DNA of 64,000 bases from Diphasiastrum complanatum (Eukaryota; Streptophyta; Lycopodiopsida; Lycopodiales; Lycopodiaceae). Every line of letters starts with the position of its first letter. The first letter of the stretch is position 1. Both the position numbers and the translations under genes were made by a program. Location of the stretch: contig CM055105.1 in NCBI GenBank assembly GCA_029204225.1, positions 17,867,353 to 17,931,352 of the forward strand. The letters run 5' to 3'. The notes below the pieces were generated by a model that was given only the letters and a program-made list of their open reading frames with translations, was not told the origin of the DNA and did no database searches. Below, piece by piece: positions 22,751-37,700 of the stretch.

Positions 22751-25700
22751 TCCCCTACTTGCACATAATAAAAAAGGATATGAACTTTTGTAAAATTCAT
22801 GGAATTCTAGCAAGTAGATAGGACCATCAATTTACTTCCCTAAAGGTGAAGAGCATACTTGGCCGGGATTAAAGGGTACCACAAATATCTTGAGTGTCAA
22901 CAATTTGGCATTGAAAAGAAGAAATATACTAAAAACAGTTGAAATCAACTATTGCATCGAAACAAAAATTGCAGAAATTATAACACTTAGTTTATTCATT
23001 GTAGAACTTCATATATCAAAGACAAGACATACCAAAGTAGCTACAATGGTATGCAATCCATGTTACTTGTGTTGTATCAAAAAACATGAAGGAACACTTT
23101 ATTATCCCTTAGCAAAGTAGGTGGACACAATAGGTTGTGTAGTAATTCACCTCTTCACTGAAGCCAAATTTCCTGCATATTCAAGCAAATTTTTTGAAAG
23201 GTTGTTGCAGCAATCTTCAAATTCCACCTGATGCAAAATAAGAATGGAAAGAAGTCATAAACCTTGAAAGAAGATTTCTATCAAGAGTAAAAGTGAATAG
23301 CTCCCATTTCCAACGTTTCACTTCACTTGTAGCCCATTTTAGACAGAGGAACATAAATATCAACTTCTTTTGACTTGGATATAGATCAAATTTCCTAGGA
23401 AAAGGAGCTTTCTTGATTTTAACCGACTTACATGAAATACTGGCTATGCAATAGGTTTGCCTTGAAGATCTAGTTTGTAAGCTAAAGAACCAACTTTTTG
23501 TACAATTCGGAACAGTCCACAATATCTGGTAGACAGTTTATAATGCGCACTTGCATGTACATAATGTCCTAGAATCTTTTGGACTTCTAAGATATACCCA
23601 ATCTTGAACTTTAAAATCTCTGGGAGATCTCTTAAGATCATCATAGTGCTTAGCTCTATCTTGAGCACTACAAATACTATCCATTGCCATTTGCAACATT
23701 TCTTGCATATCATGTAGGAAATCCGCAACCTTCTGGATATTGATAGATTTTGTCTCCACATTAACCAGAGATCTAAATTGAAAACCGTACATCAGCATAA
23801 ATGGATGGGAACCTGTAACAAAATGCTTTCTACTATTGTATGCAAACTCAATCAGAGGACTGTAATCTTCCCAATGAGATTGCTTGTGAGAAACCTATGT
23901 TCTCAACATATCTTCCATAGTCTAATTAGTTCTTTTTGTCTAACCATCAGATTCAGGATGATCAAAAGAACTAAAACTAAGGGAAGTTTCCAATTTAAGG
24001 AATATGGCTGACCAAAAGTGACCTCTGAATTTAGGATCTCTATAAGTAACCATCTCACTTGGCAGTCCATACAACTGAATAATTTTCAGCAAAAAATTGG
24101 GCTAATTAATAAGCCTTAGTAGTCCACTTAACCGGTATGAACGTAGCTAACTTAGTCAACCTATCCACTACAAACCAAATAGAATCATTTTGTCGTTGGG
24201 TCCTCGGAAGTACAACTACAAAGTCCATCGATATACTCTCCCATACCCTATTAGAGATATCCAATGGATGCAACAAGCCACCATCTTTGAGGCGTTCAGC
24301 CTTAGCTAGCTGATAGGGCTTGCACTTAATCACGTATGACTCAATATGGCTTGAGTTTTGGCCAATCTTCATTTTATCCTCATCAATCTTGGTCCCATAA
24401 GCAGTGATCTTATGACCGAGATAAACCAGCTCATGCTTAAGAGTATCTCCTGCCGGAGTTTCCTAAAGACAACCTTGATATGCTCTATATGTTTCTCAAA
24501 GGTCTTCCTGTAGACGAATATATCATCTAGAAACACTACCACAAACATCCCCAAATATGGAAAAAATAATATTTGCTGTTGTTGGAGCATTCGTTAACCT
24601 AGAAGGCAACACTAAGAATTCATATTGACCAAATCTAGTACAAAATCCACTTTTTTGCACATCTTAAACCCTTGTAATAAACACTTATCCGGAAATCTCC
24701 ATCCTTCTTCGCTTTTAAAGAAACAGGAGCACCTCAAGGTGATTTACTTGGTCGAATATGTCCCATCATCAGCTGGTTTTCTATTTGATTTGAAATCTCT
24801 ATGTCCTCTCTTTGAGAAAACCTCTAAGTTGCCTAGAGATAGGTTGACTTCTTGGAATTAACTCTATATTGTGCTCTACTAACCTAGATGGCGGTAAACC
24901 ATGAGGTAATTTTGTTGGAAAAACATCTTTAAATTGTTACCTACCATTGTTGGAGTTTGCCTATAATGATAAAAAGAATGCATCAACGAAGACGAGTCCT
25001 TTCGAGCTAAATTATGGTTTTAGACCAGCCAGTCCAGTTACTATAGGTATGCCTCATAAAACACCTAGTGCTATGGAATTTCTAACTCACATGCAACAGA
25101 TGTTGGAGTTAGCAAAGGAAAATGTAAAAGCGGCGATGGATCGGGCAAAGACATATGCTGATCTGGATCGTACGCCAAGAGAGTTCGAGGAAGGAGATAT
25201 GGTATTTCTCAGGATTCCAAAGGTATCGAAAACCCTAAAGACAGGGAAGTGTTATAAGTTGTCACCTAGATACTATGGACCTTGGAAAATTGTTAAAAAG
25301 ATTAATAGCGTTGCTTATAAATTGGATTTGCCTGTTGGTTGTAAGGTTCATCCTGTTTTTCATGTTTCACGCTTAAAGAAGGTTTTATTGTTTCAAGAGC
25401 ATGGGGAGGTGATGCATGGACCAGCGAGAGTATTGGACCGGAGGCATAGACGGTTGCGGAATCGTTTGCTCCGTGAGTATTTGGTTTCATGGCATGGACA
25501 ACCTCTCAGTGATGCTACCTGGGAGACCGCGCATGGGTTGCATACACAGTATCCAGACTTTGCCATCGAGGACGATGTCATCTGAGGAGGGAAGGGATGT
25601 CACATGTACTTAGAATCCCTTGCCCAATGTATGGTAAATTGTAATTATTAAATTGTAAATGGCTAAGTCACCGGCCTGTGGAGACAATTGTATATTGCAA

Positions 25701-28700
25701 TGTAAATATCTGTTATAGTGACTAAATCTGAGATGGCCAAGGGGGTACTGGAGTCTGTTGGACTGACCTCCTAAAAAGTAGGAAGGGTTGACCGGTCAAC
25801 GTGACACGTGTCATATGCTCACTGGGACACTTGGTCCAGTGCATAGTGACACTTGTCGGACGGTCAATGGACGGGTCAACAAGACATGTGTCATATGCTC
25901 ATTGGGACACGGTCCAATGCATGAGTGACACGTGTCAGACTGTCCACCTACTAGCTTGCCTATGTGTCAGGGTACTGCCAAGTGGCAAGTGTAAGTTTGC
26001 CATGTGTCGACGTTAGGATGTGTCAGGGTTAAGGGGTGCTTGAGGGGATATAGGGTGAGCCTTGTCAGGCATTCCTCAATATGGTATTCCTATGCAGCTA
26101 TGGTTGGGAGGAACTTGCAGCAGAGCTCTCATGTTTGCTTGTTGATCTATGTACATTTGCTTGAGATTAATAAAGTGACGGATTTGCTAGGTAATTCTAT
26201 GTATTTACTTAGGGTTTGTGAGCTTGTGTGCAACATAACCCCACTGGTAGGCTATTAATTAACAAATGTTTAAAATTAGCTTGGATGGATTTTTCCAGCT
26301 GACTTGCTAGATCACATCTGTGTTGCTGAGCTAAAGCATAATTACCATAAAAAGTAGCTTGTTGGATAGTGAAAGCATATGATTCCACGGTGGTGGTGTT
26401 TAGGAGGCAATTTCAACAAATTCCATCTAGCTCTAAAATCGAGAAGGGGAAGAAGCGATGGTCCAAATTGATGCTCTAAAATACTTTGACGAATTCGATC
26501 AAATGGCATTAGAACCACCAAAGAAGAAGTAGACAAAGTTTATGTCTTGGATCAAGGCTAAATTGCAAATTTTTGTTTCATTTGCAACAAGCCTGGGCAT
26601 ATGATGAAATTGTCCTGAAAGGAACCTGGGGCATAGATGATTGAAATCCCTGGTGGTAAAGGTAAAACTTTGGAGATTAACTTGTGTGATTCTGAGTGTG
26701 AATTTTCTTTTAGTATTGCTTTTCTTCTCTGGCTATTGATTTTGAGAAGCATGTTCTCACTTTCAAAGAGGGTGATAAAGTAGTTACATTATTTGGGAGT
26801 AATTTTGTTTTTCCATCAGACACGATTTCTACAATTAATATTATGGAAGCAATGAAGTTTTTTCTATGTTTGCAATTCCTATTGTGGATGTTTTTGATGT
26901 GTATCCCATTGCGTTTGCCTTGCACTCACATACGCTTCGCAGCACCTCACAAGCTAGAATAAGAGCCTTGCCATTTCTCATCACTATTCCATCTTCTATG
27001 GAATACTTAAGATAAGTGCGAACCAAGGTAGAAGAGCTCTCCTCTTGAGACTCTGCATGGCCATGACTCACCTCCCGTTCCACTTTCTTACAGTGAGGAT
27101 CTTCCTGCTGAGCCTTTCTTATCTCAGACAATAAGTCATTTTCAATGACTAAAAATGACATCTAATACACCACACGAGATAATGCATCTGCCACACGATT
27201 CTCGGCACCTTTCTTGTACCGAATCTCCATTAGGAATTCCTGCATGAGCTCAGACCATCTGGCTTGCTGGCCTCTAAGGTCTAGCTGCTTACAAAAGTAT
27301 CTCAAGGTATCATGATCAGTGAATACCTCAAATTCTAATCCATACAGATAATGCCTCCATGCCTTTAATGCATGAACTATGGCATATAACTCCTTTTCAT
27401 GAGTTGGATAATTTTTCTGAGCAGGGTTGAGCTTCTTGCTCTCAAAGGCCACAGGCCTACCCTCTTGCATCAGAACAGCTCCCACAGCAATGTCACTCGC
27501 ATCCGTATCTATAACATAGGGCTTTTGAGGGTCTACAATCTTTAGAGTGATGCACTCGGCAATAGCTTGTTTCAACTGATCAAAGCTTGCTTGCTGCAGT
27601 TCAGTCCACTCACCAAATCTATTCTTTTGAGTCAAAGGTGTTGCAATATAGGAGTATTTCTTAACATATTTTCTATAGAATACTGCCAATCCAAGAAAAG
27701 AACGGAGTGCTGTCAAATCAGCTAGCACAGGCTACGCAACGATCACAGCAACCTTCTTAGGATCTGGCCTTACTCCATCAGCAGACACTACATGACCAAG
27801 ATACTCAATCTCCTTTTCAAACAATTCACTTTTTTTACTATTGGCAAACAAAGTGTTCTCCCTCAAAGTAGACAACACAGTCCTAAGGTGAGCCATATGC
27901 TTGACCTCACCTGCACTGTAAGTCAGAATGTCATCAACAAAGTTTACGACAAATTTACCCATATACGGTCTGAGCACATCATTCATCATCATCATGAATG
28001 TAGCTGGGGCATTAGTCAATCCAAATGGCATCACAAGATACTCATAGTGACCGAACCGAGTTCTGAAGGCAGTCTTGTGTACATCCTCTTCACGGACTCT
28101 AACCTGATGGTATCCACTCTTTAGGCACATGACAAGGCATCAAGCAAATCATCGATACGTGGCATAGGATATCGATGTTTAACCGTTATCTTGTTCAAAC
28201 CTCGATAATCCACACACATACGCCATGATCCATCCAGAATGATCGGAGAGGCCAAAAGGGGAATAACTAGGTCGTATCTGCCCCTTGGCCAGATAATCAT
28301 CGACCATCCGTCTCACTTCCTCTTCCTCCTTAAGACTTATTCTGTAAGGACGTCTATTGACAGGACATGATCCGGGTATTAATTCAATCTTATGTTCAAC
28401 ATTCCTCTTAGGAGGTAAAACATATGGAAGATCATCTATGAACACATCTAAAAACTCTCTCCTAATCTCTTGATCCAAATTGGCAATAGTACTGGTTTGC
28501 ACACACTACATGCTACTCTGACTAGTATTAGTAGACATATCAAGTAGAAAGCAAACACACATGTACTCACAATGGATCCTACGCAACTGTGTAGCTGAAA
28601 CAAGCGGTCCAGGAGGCACATCCCGCTCACCACGAAGGGAATGCATCACACCATCAAACTAGAACTCATACACATGAGTATACCTTCAAACTTTCTCTTT

Positions 28701-31700
28701 TTGTTCCATTTGTCCTTGCGTCCCCAAGGTTGCTGACCACCTGTACCAGCTACCGCAACAGGATCCGGGCCTTTTTTCCCATCTTCATAATACAAAGCCA
28801 TCTGGATGGCTCCCCGCAAATCATGAGATTGCTCCTTCCGCACGAAAGGGCGAATACTCTTTCGAAGTCCCTCCACAAAGTGAAATATTGGCATGTACAT
28901 AGGAACTTCCTGAGGAATGCGTAACAAAGCCTCTCGGTACTTGTCTGCATAATCCTGCACGCTCAAGTTACCCTGCTTCAAATAAGACCATTGTTGCATG
29001 GCTCTGTTGTCTTCATCCATAGGCACCCAATTGTGCGCAAACATTTGCCGGAATGCCTCCCATGTGGTTGGAACTAGGTCATCCTTTTCCACCTTCCTCC
29101 ACCACCTTTGTGCTGACTCTTGAAAACAATATGTGGCTTCAGCAATCATCTCAGTTTCATCGTCTATGCCACACATCTGGAATGCTTTCTCCCACTTTTG
29201 CAACCAAATCTCAACGGCATCAGTAGTTCTCATAGATACTGCTCCAGTGAACTTCGGAGGTTTTAAATCTTTGATAGTAGGTAGCTTTCTCTTTCGAAAC
29301 CCCAACTCAGCTTCATGGCCCGTTGACAATGTCCTTTCTGCTTCCATAGTTGTACCACTGACTCTCTCAGGAACACTAACCCCTTTACCTTTGAGTTGCT
29401 CCAAAATCAGCTTAAGAGTAGCTTCGATAGTATCCACCTTGGAACATACAGCATCTAATCTCTGTGAATCTTGACTGGTGTTGCTTGTAGATGCCATAGC
29501 AGAAAAAATAGGTAGCATAAACAAAGCAAAACCAAGCTCTCAGCACCTCAAATCACTACACAGATAGGTTACCCTGAATTCCTAGAAGAACTGGATAGAA
29601 TAGACCTCCTACAGCCAAGTTCTAACTACACATAGACTCGTCTTCTCAAAAAATCAGCAAACTTAGGGTTTCAAACTAACAATTGGCAGAAAACTATGGA
29701 AAATCACCGAATCAGAAGGCGAAAAGCCCTGCTCTACCAGCGACCTACCACAAGAAGCTTATTGCAACTGACAGATCTGAAAAATACTGAGTATTGAAGA
29801 AGTTACAAACAGATTTACAAATCCTATGTGGGCTGAATTTTCACAAAAGCGAAGAGAATAATCAAGCCGCGTAGTAGAAAATGCTCAAAGGCTGCCAGAA
29901 GATCAACAATCCACCATAGGGCTTCCATCTGCTATCTTTTGGGCTCCAAATTTGCCAACAGATCACCTGCAGTAGGGCGCTAGCTCTCCAAGAATGCTCC
30001 AAACCCTAACTGAAGATGCCAAATATCACACAAGTCTTGAAAGCAACTGCTCTAATACCAAATGCTGCACACAAGCTCACTAATCCTAACTGAATAAAAA
30101 GAATTACCCAGCAAATCCGTCACTTTATTAATCTCAAGCAAATAGATCAATAAGCAAACATGAGAGCTCTACTGCAAGTCTCCTCCCAACCATAGCTGCA
30201 TAGGAATACCATAATGAGGAATGCCTGACAAGGTTCACCCTATATCCCCTCAAGCACCCCTTAACCTTGACACGTCCTAACGTCGACACATGGCAAACTC
30301 CATGCACAGCCGACACTTGCCACTTGGCAGTACCCTGACACATAAGCAAGCTAGTAGGTGGACAGTCTGACACGTGTCACTCATGCATTGGACCAGGTGT
30401 CCCAATGAGCATATGACACATGTCCTGTTGACCCGTCCATTGACCGTCCGACAAGTGTCACTCATGCACTGGACCAGGTGTCCCAATGAGCATATGACAC
30501 GTGTCACGTTGACCGGTCAACCCTTCCTACTTTTTAGGAGGTCAGTCCAGTAGACTCTCATGAGACCCAATACCCCCTTGGCCATCGGATTTAGTCACTA
30601 TAACAGATATTTACATTGCAATTTACAATTGTCTCACAGACCGATGACTTAGCCATTTACAATTTAATAATTACAATTTACCATACATTGGGCAAGGGAT
30701 TCTAAGTACATGTGTACCTAGACAGAACGTGGAATATCATATTGAGCTCGTTCCAGGGGCAAGCCCGATTTGTCGGCCTCCTTATAGGATGAGCTTGAAA
30801 GAGGAAGAGGAAGTACGGAAGATGTTGGAGGAATACCTCAAGTTGGGGTATGTCCATCCTAGTTATTCACCTTTCGCCTCCCCCATTTTGTTGGTTAAGA
30901 AAAAGGATGGTAGTTTCCAAATGTGCATGGATTAAGGGTATTGAATAAAATCACTGTAAAGCACAGATATCCGATGCCCAGGATTGATGATCTACTGGGT
31001 GCGGGTCGCTTCCAAAGAGGCACACACCAGTACATATCTAACATACACCGTGAAGGATGGTATGTAATTGAGAATCTTGTAGCTCAGTTAACTCTAAGAG
31101 AGTACTATTTCTCAAAGACGGCTATCTCTCAAAATGTCAAACCAAAATTTCTATTAGAGAATAATTTTTGAGGAATATATTGTTAACAAGGAATTTCTCT
31201 CCTTGCATCAACTTTTTACGTATCCTAATTTCTCACTAAGATCAAGCTGATTAACTTAACCAACAAGGAATATGAGACTAGATCCAATAAATCTCTTCTT
31301 GTAATAGAACTTTCCAATTATGATACAAATCAACCAGATTCGTGATTAGTAAATTCTCGCCATACAAGAATTTTTTGCAAATGATTTTACTTCCCTTCCC
31401 TCTTCTAACTAGATTGAACCATACAATCTTTAGAAGATTACAACAATATCCCATGTATTCTATCCATTGAGATTTCAAGACAAGTTCCCCATCTATACAT
31501 ATGACGGCTTTCCCCTAGAAGCTATGCCATAGATGTTTCTCTCAACTAGAAATTTCCACCCCCCTCTCCTCCCCCTTTTTCTGAGAAACTTAACAAGTTT
31601 CCTAGAAGTTTTAGGAGAAGCCATAAGGAGGATCTTTCAAAACTAGGAAAAGTCAACATTACGTGTTGCATATGAGTAAGTCAGTGCTTTGTTTGTGCCA

Positions 31701-34700
31701 ATACATATACAAATGCCATTTATTCAGAGTTCAGACGTGCCATCTAGAATGTTTTAAGGAACTCGACCTTACAAACATATCCTTAAGGAACCTGTCTCTT
31801 AGATCAACTATAGCCATTTAGTATGGATTGAAAAATCCGTCCATGCATCACAAAGGAACAAACTTAACTGGAAGAATCCTATCGTGATTTTTATCACATT
31901 GAACCTCCAATTCATTAGTAACAAGTTATATTCGAATCCTCTACCAATTAGATGTCCCTGGCTTGAGAGATAAGCTTATTGTTACTGAACTATTAGTTTA
32001 CAATCCCTTTTCACAACCTTGAATATATATTGACTACATTTCTTGGTTGCCTAGGATTTTTCATAAGAATAAACTTTACATTATTCAAAAGCTATTTGCT
32101 TACAGACTTACTTGGAATCTCTGAATTTGTCTAATGACTTATGCAAAACTTTCAAGTTTTGAGTTCATTAAACTGTACTATACTAGGTTTTTGAGAATTC
32201 ATTACGAATTTCAACCTCATAGCACTAATTTTTAGCTTCGAAATCCCTTTTAATTCTGTTCATTCATTGAAAAGGATCCTAGGTTTTAACCTTTCCCCAT
32301 GATTATGACATATTTAGGAGTAGAAAATAGTTGATGAGAGTTAAAAGTCTTATTTTAGGAACAAATTTGATTATCATTTATGGAAGTGCCCTATCATCAT
32401 GTTGATTACGTGTGCAATTTAATAACTTTAGATTGCAAACATTGCGCATATCCAACCATAGGCTTTGATATCAAATGTTTAGCAAATAAACTTCTTTGTT
32501 CCTAATGAGTGTAGACTCTTGCCCATTTTATGTGTGGGTTTCTACTTTAAGACATCTTTTCTTTGATTCAAGAACTTGTACCTCTGCTTCTCTTAGCTCT
32601 CTTCTTTGGTTGGGGTCGTCTGACCTATAGGATGCTTTAGAGAGGCTTTTATTTTGTACTAGCAAAGCTTTTACCAAATGGATAATAGCTTTTGACTGAC
32701 ATACCTAGTTTCGGTCCAGTTTGTCATAGCTCCCTACTGCTTGGGTTTATATCCATAATGCCTATTTGCTATTTATTAGACGAATGCAAAAATTCTTAGC
32801 ACAATACAAAAAACGCAGTTTTATCAAATTCCGATACTCTGTTTGATGCATGTCACGGTCTAATTAGTTCCAGAGAGAGAGAAAGAAAGAAAGAAAGAAA
32901 GATTTTATTAATGTCCTTGAATACCCTAAGGTACATAGGACTAAGAAAAGGTACATGTCAAGTGTGCACATAGGAGCTTAAAGCTCAATCATCTATTAAA
33001 ACTAAATAACTGCAAATACAATGCATAGAGACAGCTGGCCCAGTCAGGATCCAATAGCCTGGAATCATATATCACGATGCCCATCAGCATGAAAGAAATG
33101 GTGGATGGTATGTTGTGAGGGTGTGATTAGATGTGCCCTGGACCTCTGTCGCCGGATAGGCCGTCGGTGTCGTCTCTACTGTCGTGGCGCTCTGGGCTGT
33201 GATCTAATAACTGACTGTCTCTCTGGCCGTCGACATGGTCTCTGATGCCGGTGTACGAAGGAGTCGGGAATCTCGGCCTCTCCATCTGAGTCGCTGCCTA
33301 TGGGTACCTCGGATCTCTGTCTCCGACGGGATATGCACTCATCAATGCTCAGCTGTGTCAGGGAATGTGTACCATCTAGTCTCCTCCTCAGGTCTGACAT
33401 CTCTCGGATCATAAGTGCGACACATCTAGGGTCCTCATAAGATATCAAGGTAGAAAGTGTAACTGGGTGATCTCTGAACAAGCAGTAGTACCGCCCCCGT
33501 ATCTCATAGTAGGCTGGACATCTGAAGAGGAAATGTGACTCGTCCTCAGTCTCATGCATAACACACATACTACAGAGTCGGTCCTCTCGTGGGGTGCCAC
33601 TGTATCTGCCAGTCTCGATAGCCAGCTGATGTGAAGAAACCCGAAACTGACCCATCGCTATCCGCAGACTATGTGATATACTCCTCAGCAAATAACCAGA
33701 TACTATGGGGCAGCCAGCCGGATCAAGAGATAGAAAGTGTGTACGATAAAATTCACTCTTGGTCCCCAATGGGCCCTGCCAAGTGGTATGAAGATATGAT
33801 CTATAAAGGAGGCCTCTGATGTACTGGTGGGTGCCCGCAGGTAGATCACTAATCTGGATACTCAATGTGGAGAGGAGAGGGCAAGCCTGGGAGTACCATG
33901 AGAAAAGGTGTCCCTCTGAGTGTAGGCGTCGGGATGAAGATAAAGCTGCAACTACATAATGTGTACCCCCGTCCTGAAGATCCTCTACCCTCTGTATGAA
34001 TGTCACAATATGGAATAAGGCCTCAATCTGAATGGGGGGGACCGCGAACTCCGCCAAGATAATCTGGTGTGGTACTGAGGGCTTAGCCCGTATCATCCGT
34101 GAGAGCAAACGAATCTGGAGCCGGGAGATATATGCCCAATCAGTAGTTGTTAGACCCGTACTCCATGTCTCGGAAGCATACATAGCTGAGGGCACAACCA
34201 TAGTGTCAAAGAGCCGACACTTACTAGTCGCATCTCTGATGTGTGAGCGGAAACATAGTCTCTCCAAATCTATCAGTGAGGCATAGCCCTTCCGTACCCG
34301 TGAAATAGCTGCGTGTCTCATGCTGAACGTAGGCCCCGAGAATAGTACTCCTAGATATGTATAGGAATCAACAACCTCTAGGGGATGACCATCCCATAGA
34401 AGCTCCTGCCGCATCATGAAAGACCTAGAGGTGTTGAACACCATAACCTTAGTTTTGGCCACATTCACCGACAAACCCCACCGTGTGCAGAAAGAAAGAA
34501 GAGCATCTAAGTGTCGCTGCAAGCCCTCTCTCGTCCGTGAAAGCAAAACCACATCATCAGCATAAAGGAGAATAGCAATAATGAGGTCACCCAATGTACA
34601 ACCCTCCCCTCCATCACTCTGTATAACATGCTCTAGCTCGTCAATGTAAAGACCAAAAAGTGTAGGAGAGAGTGGACATCCCTGTTTGACACCAATAGTA

Positions 34701-37700
34701 CTGACCACCTCCGGTGAAATAACTCCTGATAGTCGGACCCTGCCAATAACTCGCCTGTACAATGCTACTACCGCCTGTATAGTATCCTCCTGAAAGCCCC
34801 AATCATGAAGTCTCTGTATCAATGAATGCCTAGGCACGGAGTCAAATGCCTTGCGGAAATCCACAAAGCAGCAGTATACGCGCTCCCTCTTGGCCTTAGC
34901 CTCCTCAATGATGGACCTCAAAGTGAAGATATGATCCAATGTAGTATATCCCGGTCTGAAACCCGCCTGTCCAATGGCATGGAGTGATCTAGCATCCATC
35001 TCTGTACTGATCTCTGACTGTAGGATAGAACCATATACTTTAGCGAATAGGTGACTGATCATAATGGTGCGGTAGTTGTCAACTTTCATGGGGTCCCCGC
35101 CTTTGTGGATAGGGTGAATGAGGTTTGTGGACCATGGAGAGGGAAAATCAGAGGTGACAGCTCGGTTGAATAGGATGGAGAGAAAGGGTGAGAGGATGTC
35201 GGGAGCATACTTTAGAAGTTCAGCCTCTAGCTCATCAATGTCTTTGGCTTTATGGGAATGGAGTCGTGTGATGGCCTTTTCTATAAGTTCGTTAGTGAAT
35301 ATGGCAGAAGTATCCATGAGATAGGACGTGGGAAGAGGAGGGGTATCTGGGATGGTGTACAATGATGTGGCATATGCGACCCAAGTGCTGAGGTCTGTGA
35401 TCCGTGGTGGGGGTGACAGTGGAAGGAACCTCTTCCAGAATGAACCTGAGGAAGAACTAAAGAGGAGATCCATCAGTTTCTTACCCTGACCAATCTCGTA
35501 TGCGATTTTCTTTTTTTTGGTGGTTCTGCGGTAGACACGAGATATGGTTTTGGTCAGATGAGGAAGATGGGAGCAAGCATATATGAGGTTCTGATGTAGC
35601 TGGATGCATTCCTGATCATACCAGGGGTTATAGGGTCTATAACGTTGCTGGTCTTTGGGCCGTGGGGATGGAAAGGCAATGGAAGCTGCAGTATGGATGG
35701 TCTGGACAAGAAAGAGGGACTGCTCCTCTAAAGTATGCTCATATGGGAAATAGGTAAGGAGATCGGAGAGGGCTTCTCTGTATAGTGGTGTGTGATGTGA
35801 AGTGTAGCGGTAGGTGGGTTTAGCTGTAGGGGTCGAAGAGAAAATAGGTGTGATGTGGAGATGACCGACAGAGAGTGAGAGATATGAATGATCAGAAAGA
35901 GTGGTGCGGTGTACAGAGAAGGATGAAATGAAGTGAAGGAGAAGCGGTGAACCCATGAAATAGTCGACGACGCTATGTCCTCCACTATGTGGGAAGCAAG
36001 TGTAGTCACCAGAGCCTGGCAGCTGAAGAAGGCCATTATAAATGGCCAGTCCATGAGCCTCACCCAACTGAAGCATCTGCTCGCCATATGATGTGACTGG
36101 ACCCGCTGCATCCGCCGATCACCGTATAAGACCAAGATCATCCCAATCAAGTGCATGTATCCGTTGTGGGTCATCTGCTGCTCTGTGAAATTCCGTTTGC
36201 CTAGACCCAGTCTTGGCATTGAAGTCCCCCGCTAGAAGAATATATCCTCAATCCTCATATCTGATAATGTCCGATGAAATATCCATGAAAGGTGACTCCT
36301 CCTCTGAGGTGAAAGCTGATGTCTCTGGAGGGAAATAACAAATAGCCAAGAATATGTCACAATCTAACTCCATCAACCTGTGGTCCAACCTGATCAAGAT
36401 ATAGCGAGCCTGCTCGTCAGTGTATAGTAGCTCGACCCATGGCTGGAGAGAGTCTCGAAATAAGCAAGCAACACCACCTGAACCGCGACTAGTCAGTGCC
36501 CTCGTCTTCCCTCTGCAAGTAGAAAGCCAATAAAATCCCTCAATGAGAGAGAGAGAGAGAAAGTTTTATTAATGTCTTTTCCATGCCAAAAGGCATATAA
36601 GACCAAATGGAGTACATGTCAAGTATGTGAAAACCATGGGAGCGTATATAAACGTCTCCGAGAAAAAACTATGCATAAAAGAGAAATGAGCAACATAACT
36701 ATAAACTACAAATTGCCAGTAGTACATATAGCTGCCAAGAAAAGAGTAATATCATGTAGTGCTGCTGCTGAAGAAAGATGTGATACGAGCTGCAACATGA
36801 GGTAACATGGACCGTCGCTAACGTCGTCTAGGAGGGTGAAAACTGTGCGCTCTCGTAACATGGCGTGAAGTGCGAACTGCAGCACGACTATGAGTGATAC
36901 ACTGTCTCTGACATCGGTGAGGTAGTATGTCATCGTCATTGTCATCAGACCGTGTCCGTCTCCTGGTGAAGAAGGATGTAATCTGAGCCTGAGAGCTAGG
37001 ATGTGGTTGGTTAGCTGACTGGTACATATCCTGGCGTAGCAAGACCATCTCTTGTAGCATAAGTGCGAGACAACGAGAGCCCTCATAACCAATCAGTGCT
37101 CTAAGTGTAGTAGGCATGTCACGGAATAGACAGTGATATCTCCCTCTAATCTCATAATATATGGGGCATCTGAAGATGAAATGCTCCTCGGACTCTATCT
37201 CATGAAGGGGACATAGCAGGCATAGTCTCTCCTCTCGTGGTGCACCCTAGAATCTGCCTATCTCAATAGCCAGCTGATGTGAGGAGACTCTAAACTGTCC
37301 CAAAGTGAAATGGAGACCGTGTGATAGCCCAGAGGACAAATAGCGAGGTAAAACTCGAAGACCTAGTATATGAAGAGTAGGTACTTTAAATAAAACCATG
37401 GTTGCAACGAAACGCGATTTCGAATAGCAAAACGTGCAAGAAAAAGATTTATAAATTTTTTTTTTGGAAAAATAGCTTATGGCTGAAATTTTTTTAGGGG
37501 AGCAATGGTCAAACCAACGTTTTGCCTCCCATAAGTGTAGTAGATTTGCTCTGGTTCTCAGTAATCATTAATGCTACAGTGTGAACTTTGGGCTATCAAC
37601 TCTATGGATGATGGGTGCAAGGCGGGCAGCGCCCCCCCTACTACTGTCATCGGGGGGCATAAAGCAAGGTACAATTGCTCTACAGTTCTCTATCTCTGTC

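Larger units (their letters stand above)
32872..36545 (-). mobile_element. LINE-I: best-preserved LINE, 5'-truncated in the endonuclease
   Basis: The minus-strand element begins at the (CT)n tail of LINE-J (36545) inside the endonuclease. It contains an open ORF2 (33176-36076) and a 3' UTR with hairpin 32921-32934. It ends GACATTAATAAAATC plus (TTTC)n(TC)n at 32903-32872. Confidence 0.88.

Noticed and set aside
25302-25613. Open frames overlapping the Ty3 integrase end in other frames
   Set aside because: They are shadows of the integrase/chromodomain frame 24947-25585.
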